NCBI GenBank assembly: GCA_023432805.1
Contig: JAEYUG010000102.1
Span: forward strand, 1-8,203
Direction: 5' to 3'
Length of the DNA stretch: 8,203 nucleotides
Source: Bacteroidota bacterium
Lineage (GTDB): Bacteria > Bacteroidota > Ignavibacteria > SZUA-365
Shown here: piece by piece, positions 1 to 6,726 of the stretch
How positions within the stretch are numbered: position 1 is the first letter of the stretch
Layout of the letters: each line of letters opens with the position of its first letter
The notes under the pieces: generated by a model
Databases searched by the model: none
The model's input: only the letters and a program-made list of their open reading frames with translations
What the model was told of the DNA's origin: nothing
Position numbers and translations under genes: made by a program

Positions 1-197
1 GTGGCAGCACGCGCGCACCGCTCGTTTTCGAAGTCTACGACATGACCGGTCGCCGCGTGCTCGCGTCCTCTGACCTGCAGATTCCTGCCGACGCAGCGGC
101 GCGGACCTTCTCTGTTTCCACCCTGCCATCGGGTGCCTACCGCATCGTCCCCCTCGCGCATCCGGCCGCCGCACAGACCATCACAATCGTCCGATAA
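1..197 (+). CDS. 3' end of a T9SS-secreted protein gene (C-terminal sorting domain only)
   Basis: Only the last 64 codons are in the window. The reading frame starts at base 3 and stops at TAA 195-197. The visible peptide has the layout of a type A T9SS C-terminal domain (Por_Secre_tail family): a strand reading FEVYDMTGRRVL, then a turn, then LPSGAYRIV and a short final strand ending TITIVR. In the family this roughly 80-residue domain is the signal that takes periplasmic cargo through the outer membrane, after which it is normally cleaved. The function of the missing N-terminal part cannot be known from here. It lies 30 bp ahead of the next gene on the same strand, so the two may be co-transcribed, and the next gene's product carries the same kind of tail. 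Confidence 0.85.
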   Translation, partial: GSTRAPLVFEVYDMTGRRVLASSDLQIPADAAARTFSVSTLPSGAYRIVPLAHPAAAQTITIVR

Positions 198-216
198 TCG
201 TTCCTATTGTTCAACA

Positions 217-220
217 GAGG
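217..220 (+). promoter_or_regulatory. Ribosome binding site (GAGG) that decides the start of the large + strand gene
   Basis: GAGG ends 7 bases before ATG 228-230. This supports the ATG rather than the in-frame TTG at 207, which would add seven charged or polar residues ahead of an otherwise ideal signal peptide. Only 30 bp separate it from the stop of the preceding gene, which leaves little room for a promoter of its own. Confidence 0.7.
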
Positions 221-227
221 ATACGCT

Positions 228-3200
228 ATGAAAACGCACCTTGTTTCCCTCGCACTTTTGCTTCTGACGTGCATCCTGGTGGACTGTGGATACGCGCAAG
301 CGTCGCTTCCCATGTCCAGGGACTGGCATCCAGCCTGGATTTCGTCAGAACAAAAGAACACCAACAACTTCGTCACACCCACGGAGCGTTGGAGGATCCC
401 ACCAACGTATCCCGACATCGCACAGCGTTTTTCGTATGATCAATCTTCGTCCATCATTCCGGCGTATTTGTTGGCGGCACAAGTCGCTGGGATTTCTTCG
501 CAGGACAAAACGCGGTACCACACCATGGCCGGCGCGTATCTGGGCTATATGTTCGACCCGGCATTGTATTACGTCGACGTCCCCGCGAACATCGCAGGCG
601 ATCCCAATGGTCTCCAAGATGGGTACCGTGGCTGGGCAAACCGGACGTCTGATGGCACGAGTTTTACGTCCAACAGGGTCATCGGAGAGTCTATCGACCA
701 AAACGTGTGGTATGATATCCGAATCCAAGTGACCGATAGTACCGATGGGAGCAATCCCCCGATTAGAGTAGGAACGCGTGTTGAGGTCTGGGTGTCTCGG
801 ACGGGCGCACAGCCGCCGACTGAACCCGTCTACAGTGAGATGTACAATCCGCGAGCATCGTCTCGAGAACAGATCAATGGTGTTGATGCCGCCAACGAGC
901 GCTTTCCGTTCGGGACGATCGCGCTGCTTTCGGGGTGGTCCGACACGCGATTCAAGGACATTGTCGTCACCGATATCCGGGTTCGCAATCAACCGGTCAC
1001 CGTGTACCGATCGTCCGACAGGCTGCTGACCTTTCTTTCTGATTGGGCGCCCGTCGTTGACACGATCGTCGCCGCAGCGGACAATATCACGGCAGATTAT
1101 CTGCATTCGAACTGGACGGTGGACACGCAATCGGGGGAAATCCGCTGCAACGCCGCCTCGACATCTCCGCCGGAAATCCCGGATACCAGCAGGTTCTTCG
1201 GGAAGTATGCGGCGGTGCTTCTCGATACGTCTACGTTCGCTATCTCCCAGTTGCAGATGCAGGAGGTCAACATCACATTCAAGATGCTGATCGAGCGACG
1301 CAATATCGCCACTGCTGAATCGGGCATGGCCGTGCGATGGGTGCATCCAACAGGTGGGAGTGTGACCGGAGGTGCCGGTCGCATGAGCATCACGCCCACG
1401 GAACTGGCGTCTCTGACCGGGAATGTCCCTGAAGACCTTCCTTCGTTCACCGGCGGCACGCCCCCAACACCGTATGACGTGCCATACAACTACTTCCAAC
1501 CCTTTACCGCACACATCGCCATCAAGCTGCGACCCGCAGATTGCCTCCAGGTGGTGCAGTATCGACGGTTTCGTTATGAAGATCTTTATGGCATCTATTG
1601 GCTCTGGCCTTACTGGTATGCCCCCTGGGACGAGGAGGGGAAAAGCACCTTGAACGAGTCCGGTTACGCGGCGGATGGCTTTTCCTATGATGGTCAGATC
1701 GTTGGCGCGGCAGGATTGTTTGAGCATTTCTATCCGGGAAGTGGCTCGACCTACATTGCTCAAGCAGAAAACACTGACGGTGTTGTCCCCAAGTGGAGGT
1801 CCGTCATTGATCGCGGTTCAGCCACCTGGAATTATGGCGGCGGCCATGTCGGCAACTCACACAATCTTGGGGATTGGAACAAGGCTCTCCTGTGGACTGG
1901 AACCTTGGGCCGTTTCGGACAGATGTGCGCTCGTCTGTCCCGCAATCCTGCATCAGTCCACCATGGCTTCTACGAGGACATGTACAAGAAGATCTCCCGC
2001 AAACTACTCACCAAGTTGTTTTGGACTGATGCTGCGACGGATTCGTACCAATGGGCGAATTTGACCGATTATATTGGAGAAATGTACAATGCGCGGAACA
2101 ATTCCGATCGATCGTCCGACATCCAGCACGAGGCGACGACGGTGACGTTCCTTCGCGAGGCGCACACGGACAGCACCGTGACGGAGGTAACGCACGATGA
2201 CATGCGGAAGGTGACACGGACGTTCACTACAACGATTTGGAATCAGGATGCTTTTACTGGTTCGGATCTGGCATACAATATCAATGGCACCAAATGGAAT
2301 GCCTACCCAAGTCTTTTTGACTGGCCGCTGCTGAGCAAGTATGACTTCATGGTGTGGGAAATCATCGATGGGTACTGTAACAAAAGTGGCACCCACTGGA
2401 ACAAATCTAAGGAATCCTCCTACGGCCGTCTGGCAGCGGAGATGCTCTACACCGTACGGCACGGCATCCCTCGCGATCTCGGCGTGGACACCATCCGTTC
2501 ATGCACAACAGGTGAACAGCAGGATGCTACCGGAGACGTTGAACAGGATTACATTCTCCGGTGGCGACCGCCAAGTGATTATCCCATCGGGTTTCAGGCG
2601 AGCCCTGCCGCACCACGCAAACCGGGAACACGTCTGCAGTCGTACAACATCTACAAGAAACTCCCTTCGGACCCTGCGTGGCCGCAAACCCCGATCCAAG
2701 TATTTCCTCGCAATGTTGTTTCCGCTACTGGGCTTTCATGGCAAGAGTCCTACCCGTATCCTTGGTGGAGGGATGATGCGGCGCAACCCGGAAGCACGTG
2801 GCAGTACATGATCCGCACCCAGGACTGGTCGACCGGCATCGTAAACGAAAGTGACCCGTCAGACGTGATCACAATCACATATCCCGCAAATCGGATCAAC
2901 ACGCAGATCCCAAGTACAGCGACGGTCACCGCAGGTCAGGTGCTGGACCTGCAACCGGGCGTCTACTACATACCGTTCGTCCTGCGCGTGGAGCAGGGCG
3001 GGACGCTCACGATTCCGGAGGGGACCGTTCTGAACTTCGCCGATAGCATGTGGCTCTCCAACAGTGGAATCATGACCGCGATCGGAGCATCAGGGTGTCC
3101 CGGTCGGATCGTGTTTCAAGGAACCCACGAGCTCCCCGGCTCCTGGTGGGGAATCTATCACGAAGCTTCCTCCGTGCACACGATGCGGGAGTGCATTGTG

Positions 3201-4802
3201 CGACATGGAATCGAGAACATCGTGCTCCACAACCCGGCTGGGGAAATCGCATATTCAGAGATCTATGGCGCATCTCGCGTCGGGATCATCATTCTCAACG
3301 GACAGGACGGAACTGCGACGCAACGTGTTGACGACTGCTCCATCCACCACAATGATTGGAGAAACGTGCTCGTGTGGTCGCAGGGACCGGGGACGATCGT
3401 TCCGCTGCTCAGGAGAAACACCATCTCCGCGTCAAAGCAGGGTGACGGAGTGACGATCATCGGTCCCGCCGCCCCCACGATTCAGGACTGTGCCATCCAT
3501 GACAATGCTGGCCATGGTGTTCGCATCGAGATGTCGCCTGCGACGACCATTCTTCGCACCAGCACCATCGAGAATCACACGTCCCATCACGGGGTCTCCC
3601 TTCTGCAGGGTGGCGCTCTTCTGCAGCAGAACGCCATCAACGACAATCAGGTTGGCGTCAGCGTGGAGGATGCCTCCATGTTGGTAGGCGGCACGTCGTA
3701 TGGCGATAATGGGTACAACGATCTCGACAACAATGACGTGCATCTCCACGTGCAGTCGTCCTCCGTTCTCTTCGGACTGTGGGTCACTCCCACGAATATC
3801 GAAGGGGCATACAATTGCTTTTCGGATCCCCTGCAGGCCCATGTCATCGCTGATCAAACGTCGACCGGGTCGATCGACGCGGATGGATTCTCACCAGACA
3901 ATCCGATGTTATTCCAAATTGCATCGAATCCGGACCCCGTACTCAGCAGGACCCATGACATTTCCTGCGCGAACCTGCGGGTGGACTCAAGCATCGCGTT
4001 GAGCAAAACCGGCGTGCTCAGTACGACAACTCTCGCTGAATTGCACGCAGCTTTGACTTCCGGTGATCACGCGCGCGTGCTGGCAACGATGCGTGTGGAA
4101 TGTGCGCGCGCGGGGATGCGAGCACGGTTTCTTCCGGTGCTTTCACGTTTTGCGGCCAAGCCAAACGGTCATGCGTACCGAGTCTTCATCGACTCGCTCG
4201 CGTCAACGTGGTCGGGGCAGGACCGCTTGGTTGCGGTAAAGGCGCGTCTCTCGTATCTGCTCGCCGGCAATCATTGGGGCGAGGCGAGACGCACGATTCA
4301 GGAATACGTCGGCAACACCACCGCAGTGAGCCAGACAGCGCACTGGTATTCTCTATTCATCGATGCATGCGATGCCGCCACGCGGCCGGATTTCTTGTCC
4401 ACCTGGTTCCCGGACGGACGAGTCGCGTACGGTGATTCATCACTCGCTGCGGCCGCCACTGCCTTCTATTACGCACCGCCGACGCGCGATGTCCCCTATC
4501 CAATGCCCAAGAACATGGAAGCAGACGGGAGGGCCTCGTTCTCCGTCTCTCCCATCATCGTGTATCCGAATCCATCACGAGCGGGTGCTCTGACTCTGAC
4601 CCTCTCGTTTGACGGTGGCGAAGTCGGCACATTGCGCATCACTACACTCCTGGGTGAAGAGGTCAAGACAATGATCATTCACAACGCAGATGTGCTCGAA
4701 TCATCTACCATCAACATTCGAGATCTTCCGACCGGGACATTCATCCTTCATTGGCAGAATGGCACGACTCGCGCGTCACAGCTGGTGCACATCCTGAAGT
4801 AG
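228..4802 (+). CDS. Very large T9SS-secreted multidomain surface protein with beta-helix
   Basis: The product is 1524 aa, from ATG 228 to TAG 4800-4802. Residues 1-25 are a Sec signal peptide: a Lys-containing start, a Leu-rich core and an AQA/S cleavage site. Residues about 80-255 and 285-440 look like two concanavalin/LamG-like beta-sandwiches; the first has NVWYDIRIQV, then VEVWVS, then GWSDTRFKDI. Residues 452-467 are extremely aromatic, with W458, W460, W463 and W467 plus four Tyr. Residues about 470-755 are largely helical and I recognise no family. Residues about 762-885 resemble an FN3 domain. Residues about 905-1190 are a right-handed parallel beta-helix with repeated C/I-x-I-x-x-N style rungs, as in NosD-like and pectate-lyase-like proteins. 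Residues about 1240-1400 are helical. Residues about 1438-1524 are the T9SS sorting domain, with VYPNP at 1445-1449, a LLGEEV strand, LPTGTFILHW and a terminal ILK. I infer export across both membranes and a surface or extracellular role, perhaps polysaccharide binding or breakdown, or adhesion. No catalytic residues could be assigned. GC is patchy: about 42% in bases 2041-2100 against about 60% in the beta-helix. Confidence 0.85.
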   Translation: MKTHLVSLALLLLTCILVDCGYAQASLPMSRDWHPAWISSEQKNTNNFVTPTERWRIPPTYPDIAQRFSYDQSSSIIPAYLLAAQVAGISSQDKTRYHTMAGAYLGYMFDPALYYVDVPANIAGDPNGLQDGYRGWANRTSDGTSFTSNRVIGESIDQNVWYDIRIQVTDSTDGSNPPIRVGTRVEVWVSRTGAQPPTEPVYSEMYNPRASSREQINGVDAANERFPFGTIALLSGWSDTRFKDIVVTDIRVRNQPVTVYRSSDRLLTFLSDWAPVVDTIVAAADNITADYLHSNWTVDTQSGEIRCNAASTSPPEIPDTSRFFGKYAAVLLDTSTFAISQLQMQEVNITFKMLIERRNIATAESGMAVRWVHPTGGSVTGGAGRMSITPTELASLTGNVPEDLPSFTGGTPPTPYDVPYNYFQPFTAHIAIKLRPADCLQVVQYRRFRYEDLYGIYWLWPYWYAPWDEEGKSTLNESGYAADGFSYDGQIVGAAGLFEHFYPGSGSTYIAQAENTDGVVPKWRSVIDRGSATWNYGGGHVGNSHNLGDWNKALLWTGTLGRFGQMCARLSRNPASVHHGFYEDMYKKISRKLLTKLFWTDAATDSYQWANLTDYIGEMYNARNNSDRSSDIQHEATTVTFLREAHTDSTVTEVTHDDMRKVTRTFTTTIWNQDAFTGSDLAYNINGTKWNAYPSLFDWPLLSKYDFMVWEIIDGYCNKSGTHWNKSKESSYGRLAAEMLYTVRHGIPRDLGVDTIRSCTTGEQQDATGDVEQDYILRWRPPSDYPIGFQASPAAPRKPGTRLQSYNIYKKLPSDPAWPQTPIQVFPRNVVSATGLSWQESYPYPWWRDDAAQPGSTWQYMIRTQDWSTGIVNESDPSDVITITYPANRINTQIPSTATVTAGQVLDLQPGVYYIPFVLRVEQGGTLTIPEGTVLNFADSMWLSNSGIMTAIGASGCPGRIVFQGTHELPGSWWGIYHEASSVHTMRECIVRHGIENIVLHNPAGEIAYSEIYGASRVGIIILNGQDGTATQRVDDCSIHHNDWRNVLVWSQGPGTIVPLLRRNTISASKQGDGVTIIGPAAPTIQDCAIHDNAGHGVRIEMSPATTILRTSTIENHTSHHGVSLLQGGALLQQNAINDNQVGVSVEDASMLVGGTSYGDNGYNDLDNNDVHLHVQSSSVLFGLWVTPTNIEGAYNCFSDPLQAHVIADQTSTGSIDADGFSPDNPMLFQIASNPDPVLSRTHDISCANLRVDSSIALSKTGVLSTTTLAELHAALTSGDHARVLATMRVECARAGMRARFLPVLSRFAAKPNGHAYRVFIDSLASTWSGQDRLVAVKARLSYLLAGNHWGEARRTIQEYVGNTTAVSQTAHWYSLFIDACDAATRPDFLSTWFPDGRVAYGDSSLAAAATAFYYAPPTRDVPYPMPKNMEADGRASFSVSPIIVYPNPSRAGALTLTLSFDGGEVGTLRITTLLGEEVKTMIIHNADVLESSTINIRDLPTGTFILHWQNGTTRASQLVHILK

Positions 4803-4824
4803 TGCCCGCGTCCGTGACCTTCGA

Positions 4825-4860
4825 CGAGGAGAGCCCTGCGAAGGGCTCTCCTCGTTTTCT
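4825..4860 (+). terminator. Intrinsic terminator with GCGA tetraloop
   Basis: CGAGGAGAGCCCT (4825-4837) pairs perfectly with AGGGCTCTCCTCG (4842-4854) around the loop GCGA, a GNRA-type tetraloop. TTTTCT follows. It begins 22 bases after the stop of the large secreted-protein gene. Read on the minus strand the same hairpin forms but is followed by TCGAAGG instead of a T run, so it should be efficient mainly for + strand transcripts. The minus-strand gene ends at 4860, at the foot of the hairpin, so its transcript would end in the same stem, which could protect the 3' end. Confidence 0.9.
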
Positions 4861-6458
4861 CACTTCCACTGCCGATACAGACGCCAGCTCAGCGGCTTGA
4901 TGTACCACGAACTCGAGTAACCCTGGCGCTGGTGGAAGTAGATGCGGATGCGCATGGACCCGAGGAACGTGTTCAACGTCGTGCCAGACCCGCTCACCAT
5001 CAGGAGATGCCGGTAGGCGCGAGGCGTCATCGTCGCGGGATCGAGGATACCATCGTCATACCACCTGAGCGAGTCCAACGATCCCGTGACTGTCGGCTTC
5101 TTCTGTGCCTGCACCGTCGAGTAGCCATACGAGGACGATATGCCCCAGGTGTTCGAGAATACGCCCTCCGAACGGGTGACACCATTCACCAGAGATCCGT
5201 AGTTGGTTTCATAGGTGAGTGCATCGAACTCTCCGGTGCCAGTAAAGAACACACCGTTCGCACTGTCGGAAACAAGCTCGAGGTAGTAGCAGATGTGTCC
5301 CTTCCCAAGCCGTGTCGAGAGCGGGTACGGAAAATCAACGGGGAAAATGTACTCGTACCAACCGGTTCGATACCACGACAGTGAATCCGTCAACGCGTTC
5401 CGGCCCTGCCTCAGTCGAACCACAGGCGCCATGAACCCGACAGTGTAGTACGTCACTGAGTCGATCCATGTGCCCACAGTATCGACAACAATCATATCAC
5501 TCCCGCCCCCGCCGCCCGCTGAGGGCACCGTGAACTCGAGGCCGCTCTCGTCAGTCTTCACCGAGACCACTTTGCCGCCCTGCCCCGAGTAAGACGCCGG
5601 CGTATCCGTCAGCCCGGTGAACGTCGTGGCGCCTCCTCCTCCCCCGCCGGCATTCGCGAGCACCGAGTCGCGGATCCGGTACCAGAGCACGTCGTAATCG
5701 ATATTGATGAAGAGCGTCAGCGAGTCCTTCGTCGCACTCGACCATGCCGGCTGGAAAGTGATCCCCGGCCCGGCGGCGAGCTGGAAGCTGCGCGTCGAGT
5801 CGTTGAGCACGAGCGTCTGGAACGTCGCCCAATTTGAGCCCGAGTCCGGGTAGATCGCGCCGATGAACCGCGGCCCCACGCTCGTAGCCACCGAGTCGAT
5901 GCCGAGGAACTGCAGGAGCCGCGCGCGCGGGAGCTTCAGCTCAAACGTGGCGACCGAGTCTCCGTCCATGTGCCAGACAAGCTGCAGCGGCGATGTGGGG
6001 TTCACGTAGACGCCCGTCTTCTTCAACCGCGTCCAATCCCTCGAGTACCAGTCAGGGTACGGCGGTTCATCGATGTAGCCGGGGAAGGCCCAGTCGTGCG
6101 CTTCGACGTCGTACGCCCCGAACACGGTCGAGTCTCGCCGGCCTTCCGCGCGGTTCATCACCGTGAGGAGCGAGTCCATTGGGATCCACAGCGTCAGCGT
6201 CGAATCGTTCACCCACACGGCGAGGTAATCCTGCAGCCCGTCTCCCCTCAGCCGGTCCATCATCGCCAGCTGGTTGCGCACCACGCGCAGCGAATCGCTC
6301 ATGCGCGCGAGGATCGAGTCGCGCGCGACCGCGAGCGAATCATACCTTGCCTTCGGGGTGATCGAGAGCCACACGCCCGCCTTCTGCTGGGCGGCCGCTT
6401 CAAACAGACAGCTTGACCACGCCAGTGAAAGCAGCATGAAACACAATGCGCGTTGCAT
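4860..6458 (-). CDS. Modular phage tail-fibre-like protein with apparent signal peptide
   Basis: The product is 532 aa, from ATG 6458-6456 to TGA 4862-4860. Residues 1-23 look like a Sec signal peptide, with a hydrophobic core and an AAA/QQ cleavage site. Residues about 36-75 are a likely coiled coil, which is common in trimeric fibres. Residues about 80-270 are beta-rich and unassigned. A hexaglycine (271-276) leads into TGLTDTPASYSGQGGKVVSV and LEF. That motif recurs in many phage and prophage tail fibres, usually just before the tip. A pentaglycine (315-319) then joins it to a 213-residue, aromatic-rich, beta-strand-like C-terminal region, the likely receptor-binding tip. Asp-Ser occurs 16 times. 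GC falls from about 66% upstream of the pentaglycine to about 54% after it. The gene overlaps the preceding one by 59 bp. An AAGGAG lies only 1 nt from the ATG, so the exact start is uncertain; ATG 6437-6435 (residue 8) is an alternative. A signal peptide is unusual for a virion fibre, so a host-envelope protein built from fibre parts is the main alternative. Confidence 0.72.
   Translation of the reverse strand: MQRALCFMLLSLAWSSCLFEAAAQQKAGVWLSITPKARYDSLAVARDSILARMSDSLRVVRNQLAMMDRLRGDGLQDYLAVWVNDSTLTLWIPMDSLLTVMNRAEGRRDSTVFGAYDVEAHDWAFPGYIDEPPYPDWYSRDWTRLKKTGVYVNPTSPLQLVWHMDGDSVATFELKLPRARLLQFLGIDSVATSVGPRFIGAIYPDSGSNWATFQTLVLNDSTRSFQLAAGPGITFQPAWSSATKDSLTLFINIDYDVLWYRIRDSVLANAGGGGGGATTFTGLTDTPASYSGQGGKVVSVKTDESGLEFTVPSAGGGGGSDMIVVDTVGTWIDSVTYYTVGFMAPVVRLRQGRNALTDSLSWYRTGWYEYIFPVDFPYPLSTRLGKGHICYYLELVSDSANGVFFTGTGEFDALTYETNYGSLVNGVTRSEGVFSNTWGISSSYGYSTVQAQKKPTVTGSLDSLRWYDDGILDPATMTPRAYRHLLMVSGSGTTLNTFLGSMRIRIYFHQRQGYSSSWYIKPLSWRLYRQWK
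5502..5516 (-). repeat. Pentaglycine linker at the fibre tip boundary
   Basis: Five consecutive Gly codons (GGC and GGG) encode residues 315-319 of the fibre-like protein. The tract divides the conserved LTDTP-type segment from the variable-looking C-terminal 213 residues, and the base composition changes close to it. Confidence 0.85.
5631..5648 (-). repeat. Hexaglycine linker in the fibre-like protein
   Basis: Six consecutive Gly codons encode residues 271-276, immediately before the TGLTDTP segment. With the pentaglycine 38 residues later it brackets a short self-contained module. This is the usual way such tail-fibre cassettes are joined. Confidence 0.85.
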
Positions 6459-6726
6459 ACTCCTTGCACTCGATCTCGAGCACGCGGGATTGCGGGAGGA
6501 GGTACCCTTCTTCAGTGTAGACGTTGACAGTGACATACTTGCTCTTGAAATGATGACTGATCGTGATTTCCTCGGCCCCATCGACATCGGCATAGACCGG
6601 CAGCTCGGCCGCCGGCGTGGCGCCTCCTCCCCCACCGCCTCCGCCTCCCCCACCGCCGCTCTGGCGCTGGAACTGCGAGACGATCGAGGAACCGCTCGCC
6701 CAGCTTTCCGTTCTACGACGCGGCAT
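6400..6726 (-). CDS. Small tail-fibre-type protein with 12-glycine hinge
   Basis: The product is 108 aa, from ATG 6726-6724 to TGA 6402-6400. A GAGG about 8 nt upstream (6735-6738) supports the start. Residues 1-23 are polar, residues 24-35 are twelve glycines, and residues about 40-108 form a compact predicted beta domain. That domain includes ITISHHFKSKYVTVNVYTEEG and ends with FTGVVKLSV. Its pattern (His-x-hydrophobic-x-Ser-x-x-Val-x-Val-x-Val-Tyr, then a final hydrophobic strand) resembles the C-terminal domain of many phage fibre and tail-tip proteins, which typically read H-N-L-x-T/S-R-D-V-x-V-x-V-Y. This is a family-pattern judgement, not a search result. It starts inside the last 14 bp of the upstream hub-like gene and ends 59 bp inside the downstream fibre-like gene, so all three are probably translated from one message. 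It lacks a signal peptide. A role as a structural tail or fibre-attachment protein is inferred. Confidence 0.7.
   Translation of the reverse strand: MPRRRTESWASGSSIVSQFQRQSGGGGGGGGGGGGATPAAELPVYADVDGAEEITISHHFKSKYVTVNVYTEEGYLLPQSRVLEIECKEYATRIVFHAAFTGVVKLSV
6460..6465 (-). promoter_or_regulatory. Shine-Dalgarno (AAGGAG) with abnormally short spacing
   Basis: On the minus strand AAGGAG is followed by one T and then the ATG of the fibre-like gene. A 1-nt gap is much shorter than the usual 5-9 nt. The next in-frame start candidates are TTG 6446-6444 (13 nt away) and ATG 6437-6435 (22 nt away). The site lies inside the upstream coding region, so coupling to ribosomes terminating at 6400 may matter more than this motif. 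Confidence 0.45.
6622..6657 (-). repeat. 12-codon polyglycine tract built from an 18-bp tandem duplication
   Basis: Read on the + strand the 36 bases divide into two 18-base units, GCCTCCTCCCCCACCGCC and TCCGCCTCCCCCACCGCC, which match at 16 of 18 positions. In the minus-strand gene they encode Gly24-Gly35. Such units can expand or contract in steps of six residues without a frameshift. Confidence 0.8.

Noticed and set aside
207..227. TTG at 207 as start of the large + strand gene
   Set aside because: It would place polar, Arg-containing residues ahead of a typical signal peptide, and the GAGG at 217-220 is spaced correctly for ATG 228.
273..290. Lipoprotein signal (lipobox) at Cys20 of the large + strand protein
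   Set aside because: The residues before the Cys read LVD, and Asp at -1 does not fit a lipobox; the AQA/S site five residues later fits signal peptidase I. Cys17 of the fibre-like protein (preceded by WSS) fails for a similar reason, with Trp at -3.
345..1763. 472-codon open frame on the minus strand, opposite the large secreted-protein gene
   Set aside because: Its translation is Arg/His/Ile/Asp-rich with no domain pattern, and the + strand frame here has a signal peptide and coherent beta-sandwich segments. A GC-biased third position on the + strand keeps this antisense frame open by chance.
4803..4860. Possible att site or tRNA fragment at the junction of the two blocks
   Set aside because: The 57 bases are almost wholly a terminator hairpin. 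No direct-repeat partner or tRNA-like sequence is visible in the window.
5551..6416. Open frames on both strands overlapping the fibre-like gene (minus 5551-5832, plus 5970-6416)
   Set aside because: They are Arg/Pro/His/Ala-rich out-of-frame readings of the GC-rich fibre gene, with no ribosome binding site and no recognisable protein pattern.
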